Position numbers and translations under genes: made by a program. DNA of 64,000 nucleotides from Prostheceraeus crozeri (Eukaryota > Platyhelminthes > Polycladida > Euryleptidae): the NCBI GenBank assembly GCA_907163375.1, contig CAJQUW010007090.1, positions 372,001-436,000 of the forward strand. The letters run 5' to 3'. Within the stretch, counting starts at the first letter, position 1. Each line of letters begins with the position of its first letter. Below, one piece after another: positions 55,115 to 64,000 of the stretch. The notes below the pieces were generated by a model, which was not told the DNA's origin, made no database searches, and was given only the letters and a program-made list of their open reading frames with translations.

Positions 55115-57550
55115 ATGATGACACAGGGTTTATTCAGACACTTGACGGACACCTACGGGAGCAGGTGTGTTCTCATCTTCCGAACAGTTATCAAAGAGGA
55201 AATTGAATTAATAAAACTTAAATCACGTTTGAAATTGTTTCAAAGTTGTGCAACTGAAGGAATGGTTCCACGGTCTCTCTGGTGTTCTTTACCTGGACGG
55301 TTCAGACATGATAAAAAGTTACAATCTAAAGTTGGCAATATGATGGTCAAGAAGGAAAGGTCACGTCTTAAAGGCAACTTTGATCGACTGCATATCGAGT
55401 TAAAAACGCGCCGTGCATGTCTGTTGCATATGGTGTGCGATTCGCAGGACAATGAACGTATTCGGGATTTTCTGTCTATGAGTCGAAATCAAGCGGAATG
55501 TGGCCACTCTAAGTACCTGGAGAGACGCTTAAGTCGATTACGCTATCTTTATGGAAAAGATGAAGCCGTGGAGACTGACACTGGATCAAATGTTGTGATC
55601 AATTTAAGTGATTACGAACTCAATGAATTTGAGACAAGCCTTTTAAGCAAGGGCTTGAACTTCGCCGTTACTCCTAAGCATATTCCTGTCAGTGATATTA
55701 TAGCGAGTGTGGAGAGTGCGATCTACAAGCAGCCTAACGATTTGAAGTCTTGGGCTCGAACAGAAATATCTGCAGCCGTCAGAAGGACCAAGCCACCCAG
55801 GAAGATGAACCTATCGAGGGGTGAATCTCTGGCAATCAAAACCTTGAGAAGTAATGATGATATAATCATCCTGCCTGCTGACAAGGGTAATGCCGTGGTA
55901 ATAATGAACAAGACAGAATATCATCACAAACTCCAGCAATTGATCTGTACAGGTCCCTATTTGCGGTTGTCGACAGATCCTTCGCAGAAATGGAGAAGAG
56001 AACTTCTTGGTTTTTTTTTAAAATCTGCAGTGGAAAGCGGACGAATATCCAGACCAACTATGTTGAAGTGGTGTCCGACACATTACCAAATACCACATTT
56101 ATACGGACTGCCAAAGGTGCAAAAGACTGGCAATCCTCTTCGTCCAATAATTAGTACACTGGGATCGCTTTTGGCACCGGTCTCAAAGATGTTGGCAGAA
56201 TATTTGCGTCCTTTCGCTACTAAAGGTCCTTCATATATCAAGGATTCCTCAGATTTGATACAGAAGTTGGGATCGATCGATGATTTGAATCATGGCTTAC
56301 TGTTGAGTTTGGACATCAACTCCTTATTTACGAATGTCCCTTTGGATGAATCATTGATGGTGGTTTCCGACATAATAAGAAATGACGATCCTTTTGGTGC
56401 GATTTGTCCTTTGACGGTGGATGAGTTCATCAGTGTATTGTATATGTGTGTGAAGCATTCATACTTTCAATTTGGCGACCATCTATATTTACAGACGGAC
56501 GGTATAGCCATGGGAAGTAGTCTGAGCTGCAGTTTGGCTAACATTTATATGCATCATTTCGAGAAAGTGGCTAAGGAGTCAGCGCTCAACCATAATCGCC
56601 ATTTCCCTAAATTATGGTATCGCTACGTGGATGACATCATCGTACACTGGACTCTGTCTCTGGAAGAACTGAATGACTTTGTGGAGTTTTTGAACGCTCT
56701 GCGGCCTTCTATTCAGTTTGTTGTGGAGCTTGAGGTGGATTCGACTCTTCCTTTCCTTGACATCCTGATCCAGAAGAATGAAGGCGGGCTTGTTTATCAA
56801 GTGTATAGAAAGCCAACTCACACAAATTTATATCTAAACCGTTCGTCTTGTCATCATCCAAGTGTTTTCAAGGGACTCGTCCGGACGATGTGCCACAGAG
56901 CTAGGTCGATTTGTTCTCCGGAATTACTTGACAGTGAGCTCCGTAACTTGGAAAGAATTTTTCGGATGAATGGATTTAGTTCAAGTGAGAGTAGGCGTGT
57001 ATTTGAGCTTCCAACATCCAGTGATATGCATGTACAGGACGAAGATGGTGGTAATAGTGTGGCTGATGTATGTATTATTCCATACATCCCTCGACTTGCA
57101 GAGAATATTTCAGGTACTCTGAAGAAACTTGGTATAAAGACCTTTTACAAACCAGTATCCACCTTGAGGAATATGCTGGTTAAGAAGAGACCTACACAGC
57201 CCAAACAGTTCGGAGTGGTTTATCGCCTCAACTGTACTGATGACTGCTGCGGATGGTCATATGTGGGAGAGAGCTCGAGAACGGTGGAGGAACGTGTGAA
57301 AGAACATCGACGTAACGTGAGAAATGTTGCTACACATTCAGAAGTCGCCGCCCATGTTCTTGACACCGGCCATGGAATCGACTGGGAACATTGCGAGGTG
57401 CTGGATCGGAGCCGTTTCATCGTAGACGTCTCATCAAGGAATCACTATGGTCTAGGAAGTACAACAGCGTTAACAAATGTGACTTCAATATCGGTACGGC
57501 TTGGAATGGAGTGCTTTAGACTTTCATTTTTGTCTTTCATTTCATTTTAA
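55115..57550 (+). CDS. Penelope-like element copy 4: RT and GIY-YIG with altered C-terminus
   Basis: An open frame of 811 codons. Residues 1 to about 762 match copies 1-3, including the DKG box, GIAMGSS, YVDD and the first part of the GIY-YIG domain. After HCE the C-terminus reads VLDRSRFIVDVSSRNHYGLG instead of TLDREPFHRRRLIKESLWSR. The sequence has shifted frame there and runs into what is the 3' non-coding region of the other copies. The lost segment includes the conserved late Glu of the nuclease fold (LIKESLW), so endonuclease activity is probably impaired. Position 335 is Q where the other copies have H (LPKVQKTGNP). Confidence 0.9.
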   Translation: MMTQGLFRHLTDTYGSRCVLIFRTVIKEEIELIKLKSRLKLFQSCATEGMVPRSLWCSLPGRFRHDKKLQSKVGNMMVKKERSRLKGNFDRLHIELKTRRACLLHMVCDSQDNERIRDFLSMSRNQAECGHSKYLERRLSRLRYLYGKDEAVETDTGSNVVINLSDYELNEFETSLLSKGLNFAVTPKHIPVSDIIASVESAIYKQPNDLKSWARTEISAAVRRTKPPRKMNLSRGESLAIKTLRSNDDIIILPADKGNAVVIMNKTEYHHKLQQLICTGPYLRLSTDPSQKWRRELLGFFLKSAVESGRISRPTMLKWCPTHYQIPHLYGLPKVQKTGNPLRPIISTLGSLLAPVSKMLAEYLRPFATKGPSYIKDSSDLIQKLGSIDDLNHGLLLSLDINSLFTNVPLDESLMVVSDIIRNDDPFGAICPLTVDEFISVLYMCVKHSYFQFGDHLYLQTDGIAMGSSLSCSLANIYMHHFEKVAKESALNHNRHFPKLWYRYVDDIIVHWTLSLEELNDFVEFLNALRPSIQFVVELEVDSTLPFLDILIQKNEGGLVYQVYRKPTHTNLYLNRSSCHHPSVFKGLVRTMCHRARSICSPELLDSELRNLERIFRMNGFSSSESRRVFELPTSSDMHVQDEDGGNSVADVCIIPYIPRLAENISGTLKKLGIKTFYKPVSTLRNMLVKKRPTQPKQFGVVYRLNCTDDCCGWSYVGESSRTVEERVKEHRRNVRNVATHSEVAAHVLDTGHGIDWEHCEVLDRSRFIVDVSSRNHYGLGSTTALTNVTSISVRLGMECFRLSFLSFISF

Positions 57551-57811
57551 CTTTTCCTTATTTTACTTTTGACTAAAATGAGTAGTAACTTTGTACAGAT
57601 CGATTTCATAGTCTTCGGACACTTATCTTTTTGACCTTTGTTGATTATTGATCATGCATGGAATTTCTAGCGTTTATTTTGTCTGTACATGATTTGTCAA
57701 TTCAGAACGTGACCATGCTTGCCGGTGGCAAGCGAAATGCATCGTACGCATGAGATGACGTTTTTACTCAACCGAAGACCTTTGGTTACCCTGGCTCCGC
57801 AAACTTGAATT
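57551..57811 (+). repeat. Outer linker at right end of array
   Basis: Linker copy ending AAACTTGAATT, then the 13-bp duplication. It includes the GCTTGCC/GGCAAGC hairpin and GAAA motif (about 57718-57740). Confidence 0.75.
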
Positions 57812-57824
57812 AAAACAATAAAAC
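57812..57824. repeat. Target-site duplication of the Penelope array (right)
   Basis: AAAACAATAAAAC, identical to 46645-46657. Confidence 0.8.
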
Positions 57825-57864
57825 GCATAACAAAGCAAGAAGACAAACTGCCTAGCACACAACA

Positions 57865-58048
57865 CTATGTACTGAAAACCACGCATTAGAACCTTTGGAC
57901 AGTTGTAATTAGACAATGGCATTTAAATACGATACGGAACATAAATGAACAGAAGTCAGCAATCGAACCGAAGAAATAAGTCATGAGTCCAAATAGGCAG
58001 GCTGGACTTCCAATCACAATGCAGTAATTGTAAGTCCAAAACACAACA
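57865..58048 (-). repeat. 3' LTR of element 2
   Basis: About 184 bp, no difference seen from 61840-62023. The exact left boundary is uncertain by 3 bases (CTA before TGTACTG is also shared). Confidence 0.85.
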
Positions 58049-58058
58049 TTCTTCCCTC

Positions 58059-60503
58059 CTACCGGGAGGAATAGTTCAGCCTGTCAGGAGGCTTTGATCT
58101 CCGACTCGATCGTCTTGGTCCTGAATCCGATGGTGAATTCTGCACCCGGGAGTTTCTCGAATATTGAGAAGGCATTGATCGACCCGAGGTTTTCCGTAGT
58201 TGATCAAGATGCCGCATCCACCGAAAACCGTCTGTCGTGGTCACCTCGAACGTCCTTGAACCTCCGACTCGCGTGATGATACCGGAAGCCCATTTATTGG
58301 ATCCCCGATAGTCTCTTGCAAGAACATGGTCACCCAGATTGAGCTTCCGCATTGATTGACTTGAAGGCGGCGACTGTTCTTGATAACTCTTTACCCGATC
58401 CTCCACGCTTGGTCGTATCGCATCCAAGCGACTTCGAATTTGACGTTTGAACATCAGCATTGAAGGTGACTCTCCTGTCACAGCGTGTGGTGTAAGGCGA
58501 TATCGCAAAAGGAACCGAGCTAGAGATCGCTCGGAGTCGGGATCTTCGTCAGACCGTAAGGCTTCTTTGAGAGTCCTGACAAAACCGCTCCGCTTGACCG
58601 TTTGTTGCTGGGAAGTGAGGTGGTGATCGCAGATGCCGCACGTTCATTGATTCGAGCCATAATTGGAATGTTCTTGACGTGCTCCGTAGCATTTCGATTG
58701 TCTTTTCTGTAGTAATTGAATTCGTCTGGATCACTTCGGGCCATTTGCTATAGGCGTCTACACACACCAGGTACCAGTAGCCATTTAGTGGACCAGCATA
58801 GTCGATATGTACTCTTTCCCAAGGTTGAGACGGGAATTCCCAGGTTGCAGGAGAAGCAGGAGAAGGAATTGCTTGAAGTTGGCGGCATTGAGGGCAGTCA
58901 TTAACCAAGCGTTCTATGTCAGCCGTAATTCGGGGCCACCATAAATAACTGCGTGCGATTGCCTTCATGTTAACGATCCCTTGATGAGTCTCATGAAGCT
59001 CATTGAGTAATCTCCGCCGCAATGGTTCAGGAACAACAACTTGGATTCCCCTCAGAAGGCAGCCATCAACACAGGTCAACTCGTTTCGGTAGCGCTTGAA
59101 ATCTGCGTAGATAGGACTAATATGATTTGGCCAACCAGTCTGTACGAACACCAGTACTTGCCGTAAAATTGAATCTCTGGACGTTGCTGCACGGACATCC
59201 TTTGCTGTCACCGAGCTTGGATATTCCTCCAAAAAAAGCGATTGAACCACTTGATCATCTTCGAGATTGTCCAATTCTTCCAGTAGGGGAACCCGCGACA
59301 ACGCGTCGCAGTCACCATGGTCACGACTCTTCCTGTAGTGTATGTCGTAGGAGAATCCGGACATGAAGATCGCCCAACGCTGGATTCTGGCAGCAGCATG
59401 CTCTGGAATTGATCGGTCCGACCCGAATAGAGCGAGTAGAGGTTTGTGATCGGTATTGATCTTGAAATGATGTCCCAAGAGGTATTGGCGGAATCGCTTG
59501 AGACCGAAGATGATTGCCAAAGCCTCGCGCTCCAGCTGACTGTATCGGCGCTGGGTCTTCGTCATAGTCTTAAAAGCGAACGCAATTGGTCTTATGGCAC
59601 CATCGATTTCGTGTGAAAGAACGGCTCCAACCCCGTATGAAGATGCATCGCAGGATAAGACGATAGGAAGTTGAGGATTGAAATGGAGAAGAAATCCCGC
59701 ATTTGTTATCAATTCTTTGGCCTTGGAGACAGCTGCTTCTTCGTCCTTGGACCATTTCCATGGAACGCCTTTCCGTCGCAAGTTGTGCAATGGCTCGAGG
59801 ACTGTTGACATATTGGGCAGGAACCTTGAATAGTAAGTCAATAGCCCGATGAACGATTCGAGCTGTGTTCTGTCTCTTGGTGCAGGAGCATTCAGGATTG
59901 CTTCTATTCGCGATTTCAAAGGATGTAAACCATCTTTATCGATTCGATGGCCGAGGTATTCCACCGACTCTTCCATGAACCGGCACTTGTCTTTCTTGAG
60001 ACGAAATCCGACCTCTTCAAGGCGCTTGAATACTTGTTCCAGATTGTGAAGATGTTCGGGAGCATCTTTCCCCGTAACGATAATGTCGTCCAGGAAAACT
60101 TGAACACCTTGCAAACCATTAAGAGCAGCTTCAATGGTTCGTTGGAATATGGCAGGAGCTGACGAAATACCAAACGCAGCCGGAGATGCTGGAACAGGCC
60201 CATGTGCGTATTGATTGTCGTAAGTTCGGCAGATTCCTCGTCCAACTCTAATTGATTGTACGCCATTCGCATGTCTAGAGTTGAATAGTGGGTTCCTTGC
60301 CCGAGAGTTGCGAACAGATCTTCAATCCTTGGAATAGGAAATTGCTCGGTAGGTGACGACCGGTTCACCGAAACTTTGAAATCGCCACACAACCGAATAC
60401 TGTCATCTTTTTTAATAACAGGATGAATTGGTGTTGCCCAGTTAGAGTGCTTGACGGACTTCAGGATTCCCAACTTCACGAGCCGACCGATTTCTTCCTC
60501 CAC
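58059..60503 (-). pseudogene. pol region of Ty3/gypsy element 2 (broken)
   Basis: Recognisable parts in order on the minus strand: reverse transcriptase with LDDIIVTG as catalytic box; RNase H with LSCDASSYGVGAVL and TDHKPLLALF; integrase zinc region (HETHQGIVNM ... CPQCRQL) and core (ERVHIDYAGPLNGYW, SKWPEV); and a C-terminal domain ending RRSSRRSKPPDRLNYSSR. The frame is broken in about three or four places, so it is treated as a fossil. Relationship to the pol of element 1 is at family level only. Confidence 0.85.
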
Positions 60504-60575
60504 TTTGTCTTTCAGAGCGTAAGGCAGCCGTCTTGCTTTGCAGAACCTTGGGATTGCATCGGGCGATTTAAGAAT

Positions 60576-61817
60576 TCAAACTTTGCCTTGATTGTAACGG
60601 CCCAACCTTTCATCGAACAGAGCTGTGTGCTGGACCAAGAGATCAGATAATTGAGATTGGCAATTGAAGAATTGTAGAATTGCTGTTCTCCATTCCTTGC
60701 CGAAGAAGCTGTTCAACCAGTTTCGACCGAATAGCGGAGAATGCCCAGTCGTAGATACGTATATTGGGAGCTGCTTGACCATCGACCGTACTTCCACAGA
60801 GACTGTCACCTTCCCACATAGTGTCACTGGTGTACCCGTGTATGCGAACAATTGATCACCAGGTTGTTGAAGCGGAATTGAGGGAAAGTTACGTTTAAAC
60901 CAGGTCTCGGGTACCACGCTTGTAACGCTTCCCGAGTCTAGCTCCATCTCTACCATTTTTCCGTTAATGCGTGTTGCAATATGGAGGGGCTCATTGTAGT
61001 TGCCTGAAACGCTATTGATGTGGTCACTCGTGACTTGATTGGTTCGAGCTTGTTCTTGAAATTGCTTGGAACGGCAAACGGCTTGAAGATGACCTTTCTT
61101 TTGACATGAGCGGCAAATTGCTTCCTTGAAAGGACAGTCTTTCCTCCAATGACCGGTTTTACCACAACCATGACATGGCCGCGGCGCATTACATGTCTTT
61201 GCACCGCCTTGACGATTGGCCTTCACGTTGTGATCTGGCTTGGGCCGGAACTGCACCTTGTGAACATTAGAAGGCTGCATCTGAGTTTGAATTTCATTGG
61301 ATTGACAATGCGAGGTCTCCCAAGTATTCGCGAATTTCATGGCATCAGCGTAATTGATAGTCTCCACCCGAAGGAGCTCTGAACGTAAATCCGGATCTCG
61401 TAACCCGAACGTGAATTGATCGCGCATTGCTTCCTCATTTGAGTCTGGAAGCAACTTATCGCTGAATTTGCAGAACCTTGCCCCTTTCTCTACACGAGCA
61501 GCAAAGTCGCGAATCGATTCTCCAGAGTCTTGCCGCAACTGCCTGAAGAGAAACCTTTCATGTAATGCTGAAGGTTGCTTGTCATAGAACTTTTGAAGTG
61601 CTGATTTCAGCTCTGCAAGCGATTTCTTTGCTGGATCAATTGGTCTGAAGTGATTGAATAGGCGCTCATACGCTTCTTCACCGATCAATGACAACCAGAC
61701 ATCCACTCGTTGTTTGTCCTGTATTTTGTTTGCTCGGAAGAATGCTTCTAATCGTGCGTAATATGAATCGAAATCACATGTTGAAGTGAGAGCGGCTATT
61801 GTTCCGTACTTTGGCAT
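60576..61817 (-). CDS. gag-protease region of Ty3/gypsy element 2
   Basis: One open frame of 413 codons. The gag part (1-190) includes a capsid-like helical region. Two zinc knuckles follow: CHGCGKTGHWRKDC and CRSCQKKGHLQAVC (both CX2CX4HX4C). An aspartic protease follows, with active-site ELDSGSVTSVVP and a second-half landmark PLFGRNWLN. The layout matches many invertebrate Ty3/gypsy elements with gag and protease in one frame. It is part of an element whose pol is broken. Confidence 0.85.
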   Translation of the reverse strand: MPKYGTIAALTSTCDFDSYYARLEAFFRANKIQDKQRVDVWLSLIGEEAYERLFNHFRPIDPAKKSLAELKSALQKFYDKQPSALHERFLFRQLRQDSGESIRDFAARVEKGARFCKFSDKLLPDSNEEAMRDQFTFGLRDPDLRSELLRVETINYADAMKFANTWETSHCQSNEIQTQMQPSNVHKVQFRPKPDHNVKANRQGGAKTCNAPRPCHGCGKTGHWRKDCPFKEAICRSCQKKGHLQAVCRSKQFQEQARTNQVTSDHINSVSGNYNEPLHIATRINGKMVEMELDSGSVTSVVPETWFKRNFPSIPLQQPGDQLFAYTGTPVTLCGKVTVSVEVRSMVKQLPIYVSTTGHSPLFGRNWLNSFFGKEWRTAILQFFNCQSQLSDLLVQHTALFDERLGRYNQGKV

Positions 61818-61839
61818 GACAATTACCTCGTCGCCAGTG

Positions 61840-62023
61840 CTATGTACTGAAAACCACGCATTAGAACCTTTGGACAGTTGTAATTAGACAATGGCATTTA
61901 AATACGATACGGAACATAAATGAACAGAAGTCAGCAATCGAACCGAAGAAATAAGTCATGAGTCCAAATAGGCAGGCTGGACTTCCAATCACAATGCAGT
62001 AATTGTAAGTCCAAAACACAACA
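61840..62023 (-). repeat. 5' LTR of element 2
   Basis: About 184 bp, identical by eye to 57865-58048. Followed on the right by GGTGATGACA. Confidence 0.85.
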
Positions 62024-64000
62024 GGTGATGACAATCAAGTTTCTTCCTAAGCTCTTCAATGTGGATCGTTCTCATATTTTCTCTTGAGCATGCGCAGTTT
62101 AAGTCACGAGAGCTGTCATTAACAGCACTAATGATAAAACAGCAGTAACTATTCTTTTATCTTGAATATTAGCATACTTATTACTTCAGCTTGACAAGAT
62201 AATAGCTACATTGCACTCATGATCCTTGAAATTTCTGTAAAACCTGTCGACGTTTTATTTATGCAAGTTGAATCATTGTCAAAATTTAATTTGAAAGAAA
62301 ATTGCATTAATATTTAGAAATCCCAGAAATGCATGGCAAGTTACATCAATAACTGCTCCATTTCATAGGATAACGAAGACAATTTTACAAAGAAAATACA
62401 TAATTATAATGACATCCAAGACTGCATTTTCGATGGATTTTCATGTGAGTAACAATGTTTTTACTCGTGGTTTGGACAAAATTATGTATTTGAATAATAA
62501 TTGAACCAATTTAGGTCTAAAAATAAACTTATTCTCCTCCAAAAGGTGATTCAAAAATAATGCTAGCTACCAGTTAGTGAGGCTTGCTCATTTATCTCAA
62601 CAAAATGCTGAACTATCGAACTTAATATCAAATGATTCTGAATAAAACTGTAACCCAGTGATTTGAATAACCGACTGTCTAAGTCACCGAATGCCGAGAG
62701 TTTGAGATTGGATGTTGAGTTCGAGTGTTTCACTACATGAATAACATGGATGTTTGCATGTTAGTACTATTGAATAATACACTAATGCCATGTTAACCTT
62801 TCCATGATTTCTGTCAGGATTTTAAAATAATATCAGTTGATATTGGTTATTTGATAACCAAATATCAAGCTCTTGATTTTTTCATGCAGTATATGTAAAA
62901 TATTGAACAATATAATGGAAGAAAGTTACAAGAAATTAAAGCAACAAGTAATGAGTTTATCATTCATGCGAACCGCAACCGTCTTAGGGATTAAAACTGT
63001 CGCTGGCGCAAATCTAAGTGAATTCTTTCTAATTACAGTGCGAATATAGAGCTGAGCTCAATTAAATCATGCGAAGATATTCAGAATTTACCATATTTTT
63101 GTCGGTGCATGTAATCGTTGATAAGTTTACTTGTACATGCAGGTCAATATGTTGAATTGGAATCATCAATATGTGCGATTAGCGGAATTATCTCGGACAT
63201 CCATTTCATCATTCATCAACAGACAACTGGCAAATCACAAAGATAGCTGTTTGGTAGTAATTAATCTTTAAGAAATTGAATCTTTTTTGTGGAGTTGCAT
63301 CCTCAGATTAAAAAATGCTCCAGAGAAAGCCCGGTAATTCTTAATTCTACTTACAAAGATAATAATCACTTTCTCAAATAACGTATTCCAATGGTCCAAA
63401 CTTTAATAATTTAGTAGATCTATAAATTCGTCTACTATTCCTTCATTCAATCCGGGACTCATTTAGTCTATCAGAAAACGATATCTAACCAATTACTGTG
63501 CTTTTGTGTTCGCAGCTCTACTACGTCAGATGACAGCTTATTATCGAATTAGTTAAAGTTTGTTATACTAAAACTGTATTCTTTCACGAGTATTTCCTGC
63601 GGATGCCTTCGGATTCCCGGTAAAATGATACTTGAATTGAAGAACAAGACTCAATCAATGCATTTCATGTAATTTTATGTAATAAAATTTCATGTCGCTT
63701 ACAAGATCATATTTCAAGTAGTAACTGATAGGTGGTCTTACGAAATTGTGTCCAAATTCATCATGTAAATGGGAATGCTTTTGTTTTCCAATCAACGTAG
63801 TCATAGAATCCGATATCATTCCTTCAGACAATGACAAATACGAAAAATTTGTATGGAACTATTGTTAACACGAATTTGAAAGCTTTTTTTGCATTCCGAT
63901 TCCGTCAAAATTGAGAATAAGGTCCGAGTTAAGAAATTTATCGGAAATAAACATTGTGTATTAGTTACATACATTGAGGCAAAAAGTCTTCGTTTCTAAT
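62024..64000. other. No gene seen
   Basis: AT-rich DNA to the end of the window. No exon with splice support, RNA gene or repeat recognised. Confidence 0.4.

Larger units (their letters stand above)
46658..57811. mobile_element. Head-to-head array of four Penelope-like retroelements
   Basis: An 11.15-kb block made only of Penelope-like sequence: copies 1 and 2 on the minus strand, copies 3 and 4 on the plus strand, meeting 5' to 5' near 52091-52101. Same-strand copies are joined by a 295-bp linker (49382-49676 and 54820-55114). Partial linkers close both outer edges. The left edge begins 27 bases inside the start of a further ORF copy, and the right edge stops 5 bases short of an ATG. One 13-bp duplication flanks the whole block and none is seen between copies. 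Copies look about 99% identical by eye, so the array is young. Confidence 0.9.
57865..62023 (-). mobile_element. Ty3/gypsy LTR retroelement 2, pol broken
   Basis: A minus-strand element with LTRs of about 184 bp at 57865-58048 and 61840-62023 that look identical by eye, so it inserted recently. In element sense the LTR begins TGTTGTGTTTTGG. A primer-binding-like TGGCGACGAGG lies just inside the 5' LTR (61826-61836), and the purine tract GGTAGGAGGGAAGAA precedes the 3' LTR (58049-58063). The gag-protease frame is long and open; pol is broken in about three or four places. No clean target duplication is visible. The element lies only about 40 bases right of the Penelope array's duplication. Confidence 0.88.

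Noticed and set aside
52413-57420. Short antisense frames repeated in each Penelope copy
   Set aside because: They recur only because the copies are near identical and are shadows of the RT frame.
46645-57824. Array as a CRISPR or satellite repeat
   Set aside because: The repeating unit is a 2.7-kb retroelement with RT and GIY-YIG domains, not a short repeat with spacers.
57825-62030. Target duplication of LTR element 2
   Set aside because: ACACAACA precedes the left LTR and also ends the right LTR, but it lies inside the LTR at the inner boundary too, so it is not a clean duplication.

Overview
This is an AT-rich, intron-bearing metazoan nuclear window. It has no bacterial-type operons, and the few host coding pieces are short exons with GT-AG splice sites spread over kilobases. 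The mix of transposons (mariner, hAT-like foldbacks, a decayed arthropod-style IS630/Tc1 transposase, tRNA-derived SINEs, Ty3/gypsy LTR elements and Penelope-like elements) fits an invertebrate, perhaps an arthropod. The species cannot be fixed from sequence alone.

Host genes: every host exon I can support lies on the minus strand. Gene A has exons at 15571-15654, 8135-8914 and a terminal exon at 2597-3058, with one weaker candidate at 5792-5856. Gene B has eight exons between 39922 and 25314, all starting and ending in codon phase 0, and encodes an acidic, low-complexity then coiled-coil protein. A third gene may be represented by candidate exons at 40933-41931. I recognise none of these proteins by name. 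All three are probably incomplete at their 5' ends.

Mobile DNA, left to right: a foldback repeat (1652-2475); tRNA-like repeats (3192-3785, 4640-4716, 36631-36690); a whole-looking Ty3/gypsy element with identical LTRs (10212-15531) in an intron of gene A; a full-length mariner with unusually long 140-bp inverted repeats (16788-18525); a long hairpin (19186-19316); a SINE (21559-21771); a transposase relic (22135-23130); a foldback (26562-27410); a non-autonomous hAT with a nested miniature element (29816-31214); a second foldback copy carrying a nested insertion with hammerhead-like sequence (44258-45105); and a second Ty3/gypsy element with identical LTRs but broken pol (57865-62023).

The most striking structure is at 46658-57811: four near-identical Penelope-like retroelements, two on the minus strand and two on the plus strand, arranged head to head. 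The whole 11-kb block is flanked by a single 13-bp target-site duplication, so it appears to have entered or grown at one insertion site. Linkers between copies fold into a three-way junction with a hammerhead-like layout. The remaining stretches are AT-rich intronic or intergenic DNA in which I see no gene.
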